This document shows, one piece after another, positions 1 to 5,456 of a stretch of DNA of 6,440 nt. The translations under genes and the position numbers were made by a program. How positions within the stretch are numbered: position 1 is the first letter of the stretch; each line of letters begins with the position of its first letter. Source of the stretch: an uncultured Ideonella sp. (GTDB lineage Bacteria > Pseudomonadota > Gammaproteobacteria > Burkholderiales > Burkholderiaceae); contig CAMLGG010000294.1 of the NCBI GenBank assembly GCA_946479475.1, forward strand, positions 1 to 6,440, written 5' to 3'. The notes below the pieces were generated by a model, which had not been told where the DNA came from, ran no database searches, and saw only the letters and a list, made by a program, of their open reading frames with translations.

Positions 1-188
1 CGCCGCCCAAGGCGATGGACATGGTGCGCATCCTGGTCGAAGGCCACGAGGCCGTCGCCCGCACCGCGCGCGGCATCTTCCCGCTGGCCGACAAGGCGGG
101 CGACGAGCCGACGGCCGACCTGCTCACGCAGCGCCTCACGGTGCACGAGCAGACCGCCTGGATGCTCCGAAGCCTCCTGGAGGACTAG
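1..188 (+). CDS. dps: Dps-family DNA-protection / ferritin-like protein, C-terminal fragment
   Basis: Only the last 61 codons are present (phase starts at base 3, stop TAG at 186-188); the gene begins outside the window. The fragment has an alternating amphipathic helical pattern and ends in [15 protein letters not shown], which matches the C-terminal helix of Dps proteins (typical ending 'HEKxAWMLRs'). The upstream part, with the DLLTQRL segment, fits the final helices of the four-helix bundle. By family knowledge, Dps forms dodecamers that oxidise and store iron with hydrogen peroxide and protect DNA during starvation and oxidative stress. The ferroxidase residues lie in the missing N-terminal part, so activity cannot be judged here. 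The tail after the last helix is very short and not lysine-rich. The exporter operon begins 42 bp downstream on the same strand, so read-through is possible. Confidence 0.85.
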   Translation, partial: PPKAMDMVRILVEGHEAVARTARGIFPLADKAGDEPTADLLTQRLTVHEQTAWMLRSLLED

Positions 189-207
189 GCTGAACAGCGC
201 GGGGCAT

Positions 208-230
208 GGCGCCTGAGATACTCGGGCGCC
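208..230 (+). terminator. Strong GC-rich hairpin between dps and the exporter operon
   Basis: The arms GGCGCCTGAG (208-217) and CTCGGGCGCC (221-230) pair over 10 bp with a three-base loop, ATA. The only non-Watson-Crick pair is T214-G224, which is a G-U wobble in plus-strand RNA. There is no following T-run: the next bases are the ATG of the outer-membrane factor. It may attenuate dps transcription, stabilise the 3' end of dps mRNA, or control translation of the next gene by occupying the ribosome-binding region. Terminator function is a guess; the stem itself is directly visible. Confidence 0.4.
214..222 (+). promoter_or_regulatory. Possible extended -10 element for the exporter operon
   Basis: TG-A-GATACT at 214-222 resembles an extended -10 element (TGn plus a hexamer matching TATAAT at four of six positions). 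If used, transcription would begin at about 229-231, at or next to the ATG at 231. That would give a leaderless mRNA and would explain the missing Shine-Dalgarno sequence. No good -35 hexamer sits 16-18 bp upstream; the nearest resemblance, TGAACA at 191-196, is too far away. This is a weak match in a short sequence and should be treated as a hypothesis. Confidence 0.2.
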
Positions 231-1637
231 ATGAGGATGCTCCGTGTCATCGCGCCGTTATCGCTCGTGGCCTGCGCCGTCGCCGCCCAGGCCCAGCCGG
301 CGGCGCTGGACTACGGGGCGGCCTGGCAGCAGCTGCTGGCGCGCTCCGAGCGCCTGGCGGCGGCCCGGTCGGCGAGCGAAGGCAAGGAGCAGCAGGTCCA
401 GGGGCTGCGCCACTTCGGCGGCCCCACCGTCGGGGTGAGCGGCGCCTACGCGGCCTACCACGCCGCCTTGACGGTCGATCTCTCGAGCGTCAACGACAAG
501 CTCGACGAGTTCGACCAGCACCTGCCCGTCCCGCTGGAGAACCTGCCCATCCCGCTGCCGGTGCCGCAGCTGCCGCCGCGCTACACCTACTCGCGCGACG
601 ACACCATCGCCACCGCGTCGATCAGCGCCGTCGCGCCGCTGTACCTCGGCGGGGCGGCCGATGCGGTGCGCGGTTTCGCCGATGCCCAGGCGGCGGAAGC
701 GCGGGCCGACGAACGGCAGACCGAGCACCAGCTCTCCAGCCTGCTGGCCCAGCGCTACTTCGGCGCCCAGCTCGCGCGCCGCGCCGCCGGCCTGCGCGCA
801 CGGGCCCTGGCCACCGTCGAGCAGCACGACCGCGCAGCCGAGAAGCTGCTGGCCAACGGCGCCATCGCGCGCGTCGAACGCCTGCAGGCCAGCGCGGCGC
901 TGGACGAGGCCCGCCGCAATGCCCGCAAGGCGCAAAGCGACGCCGAGCTCGCCGAGCGGGCGCTCGCGAGCCTGCTCGCCAGCCCGCAGCCGGTCGCGCC
1001 GTCCTCACCCCTGTTCGTGCAGTCCGAGCCCCTGCCGCCCCTGAACGGCTTCATCGACCAGGCCCTGCTCGCCCATCCGGGCCTGGCCAAGGTCGGCGCC
1101 AAGAAGGCCCAGGCCGAGCACCTGCACGAAGCAGCCGAGGGCCTGCGCAAGCCCCAGGTCTTCGCCTTCGCGCAGCGGGAGCTGCGCACTGGCGACCAGG
1201 CCAACTGGGTCGCCGGCATAGGCGCGCGCTGGACGCTGTTCACCTCGCTCGACCGCAGCGCGCTCGATTCCGCGTCGGCTGCGCAGGTGGAGCAGGCCCG
1301 CCACAGCGATGCCCAGGCCCGCGCCGACATCGCGCTGCTGGTCGAGCGCCAATGGCGCGCCGCCGAGCAGGCGCGTCAGGCCTATCTCTCGATGGACACC
1401 GCGATCGCCCTGGCCGAGGAGATCGTGCACCTGCGCACCGTGGGCCTGCGCGAGGGCACCAGCACGCCGCTGGAGCGCATCGAGGCCGACGTGAACCTGG
1501 CCAAGGCACAGACGGAAAGGGCGCAGGCCGCCTACGAGTACGACGCCGCCCTGGCCGGCCTGTACGAGGCCTGCGGCCATCCCGAGGGCTTCGCCGAGGC
1601 GCTGGCCCGCGCCGACATCCGCATCCCCAACCCATGA
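231..1637 (+). CDS. TolC-family outer-membrane efflux protein (OEP)
   Basis: This 468-residue protein has the length and layout of the outer-membrane channel of tripartite exporters. Residues 1-21 form an N-terminal export signal (basic start MRMLR, hydrophobic stretch, candidate cleavage after AQA). A lipobox-like L-V-A-C at residues 12-15 makes a lipoprotein form possible. Two similar halves follow, each with long Ala/Glu/Arg/Gln-rich helices (about 150-250 and 345-445) and a beta-rich stretch (about 65-140 and 307-338), the usual internal duplication of TolC proteins. A proline-rich stretch at 98-117 lies between the first pair of putative barrel strands and is probably an extracellular loop. 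The start at 231 is favoured because the signal peptide needs it, although ATG at 237 would also work; neither has a Shine-Dalgarno. The gene overlaps the adaptor gene by 4 bp (ATGA at 1634-1637). Substrate is not predictable. Family assignment is confident. Confidence 0.9.
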   Translation: MRMLRVIAPLSLVACAVAAQAQPAALDYGAAWQQLLARSERLAAARSASEGKEQQVQGLRHFGGPTVGVSGAYAAYHAALTVDLSSVNDKLDEFDQHLPVPLENLPIPLPVPQLPPRYTYSRDDTIATASISAVAPLYLGGAADAVRGFADAQAAEARADERQTEHQLSSLLAQRYFGAQLARRAAGLRARALATVEQHDRAAEKLLANGAIARVERLQASAALDEARRNARKAQSDAELAERALASLLASPQPVAPSSPLFVQSEPLPPLNGFIDQALLAHPGLAKVGAKKAQAEHLHEAAEGLRKPQVFAFAQRELRTGDQANWVAGIGARWTLFTSLDRSALDSASAAQVEQARHSDAQARADIALLVERQWRAAEQARQAYLSMDTAIALAEEIVHLRTVGLREGTSTPLERIEADVNLAKAQTERAQAAYEYDAALAGLYEACGHPEGFAEALARADIRIPNP

Positions 1638-2623
1638 ACCGAACCGGAAGCATCCTCGCCACGGCCGCCGGCCTGGCCGCCCTCGCCCTCGTGGGCTGGG
1701 GCCTGTGGCAGGGCAGCCGCCCGCAGCCCGAGCAGCTGCAGGGCATGCTGGAGGCGCGCGAGACCGACGTCGCGCTGAAGATCACCGGCCGCATCGCCGA
1801 GGTCGCCGTGCAGGAGGGCCAGAAGGTCGAGCGCGGCGCGCTGCTCGTCAAGGTCGACAGCCCCGAGGTCGCCGCCAAGCTGGCCCAGGCCACCGGCGCG
1901 CGCGACGCGGCCGAGGCGGTGGCCGAGAAGGCGAAGCACGGAGCCCGAGGGGAGGAGATCCGCATGGCCCGTGCGCAGTGGGAGCGGGCCACGGTCGCGC
2001 AGGACCTGGCGGCCAAGGGCTTCCAGCGCGCCGACAACCTCTTCAGGGAGGGCTTGCTCGCGGCCCAGCGGCGCGACGAGGCCGAGGCCAACCTGCGCGC
2101 CGCCGAGGGCCAGACGCGGGCGGCCAAGGCGCAGCTCGACATGGCCGAGGCCGGCGCCCGGCGCGAGGACCAGGCCGCCGCGGCGGCGCAGGCGCGGCAG
2201 GTGGCCGGCGTGGTGCAGGAGGTGGAGGCCGCGCGCGCCGAGACGGAGCTGCGCAGCCCCGTCGGTGGCGAGGTGGCGAAGGTGCTGGCCAAGGTCGGCG
2301 AGCTCTCGCCGGCGGGCGTGCCGGTCGTCACGGTGGTCGACCTGGCCGACCACTGGGCGCTGTTCAACGTGCGGGAGGATCGCCTCTCGGCCTTCGCAGT
2401 GGGCCAGGAGTTCGACGCCGTCGTGCCGGCCCTGGGGCCGCAGCCGGTGCGATTCAAGGTCACCGGCTCGTCGCCCCTGCCCGACTTCGCGACCTGGCGC
2501 GCGACCCGCTCCGGCGCCGGCTACGACCTGCGCAGTTTCGAGGTCAAGGCCCGGCCTGTGCAGCCGCTGGCCGGCATTCGGCCAGGGATGAGCGTGCTGG
2601 TCAGCCTGCCACCACTGAAATGA
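1634..2623 (+). CDS. HlyD-family periplasmic adaptor (membrane fusion protein, YhiI/YbhG type)
   Basis: This 329-residue protein links an inner-membrane permease to the outer-membrane channel. A single N-terminal membrane anchor lies at about residues 6-25. It is followed by the first half of a biotinyl-lipoyl-like domain (about 40-80, with ITGRIAEVAVQEGQKVERG and LVKVDSP) and a long Ala/Glu/Arg-rich helical hairpin (about 81-205). Both arms of the hairpin carry a related GAR.E motif (GARGEE at 103-108, GARRED at 174-179). The second lipoyl half (RSPVGGEVAKVLAKVGE, 207-223) and beta-barrel domains follow. The C-terminal segment has FATWRAT (285-291) and IRPGMSVLV (315-323), typical of YhiI/YbhG-like adaptors of ABC-2 exporters. 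There is no Shine-Dalgarno; the start overlaps the stop of the channel gene (ATGA), indicating translational coupling. The stop overlaps the first permease start in the same way, at 2620-2623. Confidence 0.9.
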   Translation: MNRTGSILATAAGLAALALVGWGLWQGSRPQPEQLQGMLEARETDVALKITGRIAEVAVQEGQKVERGALLVKVDSPEVAAKLAQATGARDAAEAVAEKAKHGARGEEIRMARAQWERATVAQDLAAKGFQRADNLFREGLLAAQRRDEAEANLRAAEGQTRAAKAQLDMAEAGARREDQAAAAAQARQVAGVVQEVEAARAETELRSPVGGEVAKVLAKVGELSPAGVPVVTVVDLADHWALFNVREDRLSAFAVGQEFDAVVPALGPQPVRFKVTGSSPLPDFATWRATRSGAGYDLRSFEVKARPVQPLAGIRPGMSVLVSLPPLK

Positions 2624-3798
2624 ACGACGAAACGCCGGGCTTCACGCGCGCCTGGCGGCGCGAGTGCCGGCTGTGGGCGAAGCGCCCGGCGGACTGGGCG
2701 ATGTTCACTTGGGTGCCGCTGCTGGCGGTGCTGCTGACGTGGAGCCTGTTCTGGGCCGGCGTGCCGCGCGGGCTGCCGATCGGCGTGCTGGATGCCGACC
2801 ACAGCAGCGTATCGCGCCAGCTCACGCGCTGGCTGGCGGCAACGCCGGGCCTGCAGGTGGCGGCGCGCTTCGACGACGAGGCCGCGATGCAGCAGGCGCT
2901 CAGACGCGGCGAGGTGATGGCCGCGCTGGTCGTGCCTTCGGGCTTCGCGCGCGAGCTCAAGACCGGCCGGGGCGCCCATGCGGCGCTGCTGCACAACGCC
3001 CAGTTCGCCACCCACTCCGGCCTGATCCAGCGCGACGTGCGGTCGGTCGCCGGCACCCTCGCTGCGGGCGTCGAGATCGTCTCGCGCGAGAAGCGCGGCG
3101 AATCGCCGCTCGCCGCGCGCGCCGCCTTCGAGCCGATGCGCACCGCGCTCGTCGCGCAGTACAACACCTCGCTCGACTACGAGCCTTTCCTCGCGACCAC
3201 GCTGGTGCCGGCGTTGCTGCAGATCTTCGCGATGGTGGCCGGCGCGTGGGGCGTCGGCCGCGAGCTGCGCGACCGGACCGTCGGGCCCTGGGTCAGTGCC
3301 GCCGGCACCGGGCTGCCGGCCTTGCTGTCCAAGTGGCTGCTGCCGTGGGCGGCGCTCACCGCGGTGCAGCTGGCGTTCATCGCCGCCTTCGCGGGCGGCC
3401 GGGACTGGCAACCGGCCGGGCCACTGGCCCCGGTGCTGGCGCTGCACGCCTTGATGCTGGCGGTGTACGTGGTGCTCGGCAGCTTGGCGGCGCTGGCCGC
3501 CCGCTCCTTGCGCACGGCGCTGTCGGCCGCCGGCTTCGTCACCGCGCCGGCCTTCGCCTTCGCCGGCGTGGGCTTCCCGCTGATGGCCATGCCCGCCGGC
3601 GCGAAGGCCTGGGCGATGCTGCTGCCGCTGACGCACGTGCTGACAGTGCAGACCGCGGTCTGGCAGGAGGGGGCGCCGGCCAGCCGTGCCGCGGCCGTGG
3701 CAGCTTCGTTGCTGGCGGCGCTGTTGCTGCTCACGCTCGCCTGCGTGGCCCTGCTGCCCCGCGTGGCCCGCGACGGCCGGGCCTGGGGCCGGCGTTGA
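2620..3798 (+). CDS. ABC-2 type transporter permease, first subunit (YhhJ/YbhR-like)
   Basis: This 392-residue protein has the ABC-2 exporter layout. There is one membrane span near the N-terminus (about 27-47), a large periplasmic domain (about 48-187), and five further spans at roughly 188-211, 235-258, 268-293, 300-322 and 356-379. The periplasmic domain begins GVLDADHSSVSRQ (55-67), the conserved start of this domain in YhhJ-like permeases. The cytoplasmic segment RELRDRTVGPWV (214-225) lies where family members carry the E-x-x-x-GT element that contacts the ATPase; here the usual Gly-Thr is not preserved. The start at 2620 overlaps the adaptor stop (ATGA) and is used without a visible Shine-Dalgarno. 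With the next gene it probably forms a heterodimeric inner-membrane channel. No ATP-binding domain is fused to it or encoded between the genes. Confidence 0.88.
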   Translation: MNDETPGFTRAWRRECRLWAKRPADWAMFTWVPLLAVLLTWSLFWAGVPRGLPIGVLDADHSSVSRQLTRWLAATPGLQVAARFDDEAAMQQALRRGEVMAALVVPSGFARELKTGRGAHAALLHNAQFATHSGLIQRDVRSVAGTLAAGVEIVSREKRGESPLAARAAFEPMRTALVAQYNTSLDYEPFLATTLVPALLQIFAMVAGAWGVGRELRDRTVGPWVSAAGTGLPALLSKWLLPWAALTAVQLAFIAAFAGGRDWQPAGPLAPVLALHALMLAVYVVLGSLAALAARSLRTALSAAGFVTAPAFAFAGVGFPLMAMPAGAKAWAMLLPLTHVLTVQTAVWQEGAPASRAAAVAASLLAALLLLTLACVALLPRVARDGRAWGRR

Positions 3799-4916
3799 TG
3801 GCACCCCGCGGCTTCTTCGCCACGCTGGCGGCGCTGCTGCGTGACCCCGGCGTGCTGCTGCTCGCCCTCGTCGCCCCGGTGCTTTACTCGTTCATCTACC
3901 CCTGGCCCTATCTGCACCAGGCGCCGACGCGGGTGCCTGTCGCGCTGGTCGATGCGGACCATTCGAGCCTGTCAAGGCAGATTGCGCGTTATGCCGCCGT
4001 GAGTCCGAAGCTGGATGTGCTGCTGGTGACGGCCGACGAGGGCACCGCCCGCTCCGCGATGCAGCGTGGCGAAATCGAGGGCTATGCCGTGCTGCCGCCG
4101 GACCTGAGGCGCGAGGTCGTGCTCGGCCGGCCGGTGGTGGTGCCGGTGGTGGGCAACGGCGCCTACTTCCTGCTCAACAAGCTCGTGCTGGCGGGCTTCG
4201 CGGAAAGCCTCGGCACCGTCTCGGCCGGCGTGGAGCTGCGCAAGCTGCGCGCCCGGGGCGCGAGCGGCCTGCAGGCGGCAGCCAACCGCACGCCCGTCCA
4301 GCTGCAGCTCGTGCCGCTCTACAACCCGACCGAAGGCTACGGCAGCTACGTGGTGCCGGCCGTCGCGGTGCTGATCGTCCACCAGACGCTGCTGATGGCG
4401 CTCGCCCTGTGGGCCGGCACCTGGTTCGAGAAGCGCGGCAGCGGGCCGCTCGCGCACTGGTGGCCGCGCCTGGCGGCCGGGGCCACCCTGGGCCTCGCCA
4501 GCGGAGCCTGGTTCTTCCAGGCGGCCTTCCGGATCTTCGACTTCGGCAGCGCGGCGCATCCAGCGGCACAAGTGCTGCTGCTCGCGCTGCTGGCTTGGGC
4601 AGCGGCCGCGCTCGGCATCGCGCTCGGGGCGATGGCCGCCGATCGCGAGCGCGCGATGCAGCTGATGCTCTTCAGCTCGATCCCGATGGTCTTCCTCTCG
4701 GGCTTCTCGTGGCCGGCGCAGGCCCTGTCCCCACCGCTGCGCGCAATGGCTGCCCTGCTGCCCACGACGCCGGCGATCCAGGGCTTGCTGCGGGTGAACC
4801 AGATGGACGCCACGCTGGCGGACGTGCAGCCGCAGCTTGCCCACCTGACGCTGCTCGCGGCCGGCGCCACCGCCCTCGCCTTCCTGGCCCTGGCCAGGCG
4901 GCGCCGGGTTGCCTGA
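3798..4916 (+). CDS. ABC-2 type transporter permease, second subunit (YhhJ/YbhS-like)
   Basis: This 372-residue protein is a diverged paralogue of the preceding permease with the same layout: a first span at about 17-35, a periplasmic domain at about 36-182, then spans at about 183-207, 225-245, 257-280, 288-305 and 346-366. Family signatures are clear: VDADHSSLSRQ (51-61), LYNPTEGYGSYVVPAV (174-189), and SIPMVFLSGFSWP (294-306) followed by LLPTTPAIQGLLR (320-332). The last two match the conserved C-terminal region of YhhJ/YbhS-type ABC-2 proteins. The start shares one base with the previous stop (TGATG at 3796-3800), implying coupled translation. The gene ends at TGA 4914-4916, directly against the stop of the opposing gene, with no space for a terminator. 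No nucleotide-binding gene follows. The substrate is unknown; related exporters handle drugs, cations or other amphiphiles. Confidence 0.9.
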   Translation: MAPRGFFATLAALLRDPGVLLLALVAPVLYSFIYPWPYLHQAPTRVPVALVDADHSSLSRQIARYAAVSPKLDVLLVTADEGTARSAMQRGEIEGYAVLPPDLRREVVLGRPVVVPVVGNGAYFLLNKLVLAGFAESLGTVSAGVELRKLRARGASGLQAAANRTPVQLQLVPLYNPTEGYGSYVVPAVAVLIVHQTLLMALALWAGTWFEKRGSGPLAHWWPRLAAGATLGLASGAWFFQAAFRIFDFGSAAHPAAQVLLLALLAWAAAALGIALGAMAADRERAMQLMLFSSIPMVFLSGFSWPAQALSPPLRAMAALLPTTPAIQGLLRVNQMDATLADVQPQLAHLTLLAAGATALAFLALARRRRVA

Positions 4917-5324
4917 TCAGAGCCGGCGCAAGGTGCGCAGGGCGTGCAGAAGCAGGATCGCGCTCAGGCCGCCCGCCACCGCGGGCTGGCTGCTGATCAG
5001 GTCTCCCACCGTGCGGAACACCTCCGGCGCGGCCTGCTGCAGATACGCCGACAGCTCGAGCACCTGGTCGGCGGTGATGCGCGCCGCGTCGTCGAGCGTG
5101 ACCTGCAGCCGCTCCCAGCCATGCCGATGGCGCACGGCCGCGAAGACGCCGTTGGCCACCGCCACCAGGCCGAGCGCGCCCATGGGCCGCATCAGCGTCT
5201 CGATCAGCTGCGCGCGGAAGTTCACGGGCGCCTCGCGGAACACGCCGGAGACGTAGAGAGGAACGAGCGCGGCGCCGGCCGGATCGGCCACGGGCGCGAG
5301 CGTCGCTTGATCAGGTTCGGCCAT
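4917..5324 (-). CDS. Hypothetical protein with two hydrophobic segments
   Basis: This is a 135-residue protein that I do not recognise. The chosen ATG (5322-5324) is preceded by a good Shine-Dalgarno with 6-nt spacing. The frame stays open for 33 more codons upstream, to an ATG at 5423, but that longer start lacks a ribosome-binding site. The N-terminal 20 residues are Ala/Pro-rich and probably flexible. Residues 21-47 (starting LVPLYVSGVFREAPVNF) are mixed. Residues 48-63 (MGALGLVAVANGVFAA) and 113-130 (around GGLSAILLLHALR) are hydrophobic enough to be short membrane or buried helices. Between them is an amphipathic, charged region (about 70-110). It ends with a basic tail, RTLRRL. No catalytic motif, cysteine pair or nucleotide-binding signature is visible. 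It converges on the exporter operon and lies 132 bp downstream of the Fpg-like gene on the same strand. It might be a small membrane-associated protein. Confidence 0.7.
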   Translation of the reverse strand: MAEPDQATLAPVADPAGAALVPLYVSGVFREAPVNFRAQLIETLMRPMGALGLVAVANGVFAAVRHRHGWERLQVTLDDAARITADQVLELSAYLQQAAPEVFRTVGDLISSQPAVAGGLSAILLLHALRTLRRL

Positions 5325-5330
5325 GAGGCT

Positions 5331-5335
5331 CTCCT
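5331..5335 (-). promoter_or_regulatory. Shine-Dalgarno site that sets the start of the hypothetical gene
   Basis: On the minus strand AGGAG lies 6 nt before ATG 5324-5322 (context GCAGGAGAGCCTCATG). It is the clearest ribosome-binding site in the window and supports the 135-residue start over the 33-codon-longer alternative. Confidence 0.7.
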
Positions 5336-5436
5336 GCATCGGACAAGTCATTGCCGGCGATGCTGCGAGCCGGACGTTGGCGCGGGATGAAGCGGCCGTA
5401 AAGCTAGGTATCAACCCGAACACCAGCAGATGGCGT

Positions 5437-5455
5437 GCCCGCGGCGGCGCCGGGC
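5437..5455 (-). terminator. Weak hairpin just after the Fpg-like gene
   Basis: GCCCG (5437-5441) and CGGGC (5451-5455) can form a 5-bp GC stem with a 9-nt loop, starting 1 nt after the stop of the glycosylase gene. There is no T-run on the minus strand after it. Short stems like this are common by chance in DNA this GC-rich, so terminator function is doubtful. The rest of the 132-bp gap contains a TTGATA hexamer (5414-5409 on the minus strand) that could be a -35 box for the hypothetical gene, but no convincing -10 box follows. Confidence 0.2.
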
Positions 5456-5456
5456 G

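Noticed and set aside
189..230. Short-repeat, integration-site or mobile-element boundary between dps and the exporter
   Set aside because: The only structure is a simple hairpin. There are no direct repeats, terminal inverted repeats or transposase remnants here or elsewhere in the window.
206..1633. A long plus-strand frame opening at 206 and continuing into the adaptor gene (apparent 805-residue protein)
   Set aside because: The part before 1634 is a frame-shifted shadow of the channel gene with Arg/Pro/Ala/Gly-rich, low-complexity translation. The real adaptor start, followed by its membrane anchor, is at 1634.
1240..2463. Long antisense frame of about 407 codons opposite the channel and adaptor genes
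   Set aside because: It is Ser/Arg/Ala-rich low complexity with no ribosome-binding site or family motif, while both sense-strand genes are well supported.
1705..2619. Open frames running upstream of both permease starts (from 1705 and 2664)
   Set aside because: Their upstream parts translate to Gly/Arg/Ala-rich nonsense overlapping genuine genes. High GC content removes stop codons, so the open length is not evidence of fusion proteins.
2521..3804. Long antisense frame of about 427 codons opposite the first permease
   Set aside because: Its composition is dominated by Arg/Gln/Gly/His with no recognisable domain. It mirrors the codon bias of the permease on the other strand.
5386..5414. Possible promoter for the hypothetical gene (TTGATA followed 17 bp later by TTCATC)
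   Set aside because: The -10 candidate matches the consensus at only two of six positions, too weak to list as a promoter.
5325..5423. A 33-codon N-terminal extension of the hypothetical protein
   Set aside because: The upstream ATG has no Shine-Dalgarno. The internal ATG at 5324 has a strong one at ideal spacing, and the extension would occupy most of the gap after the Fpg-like gene.
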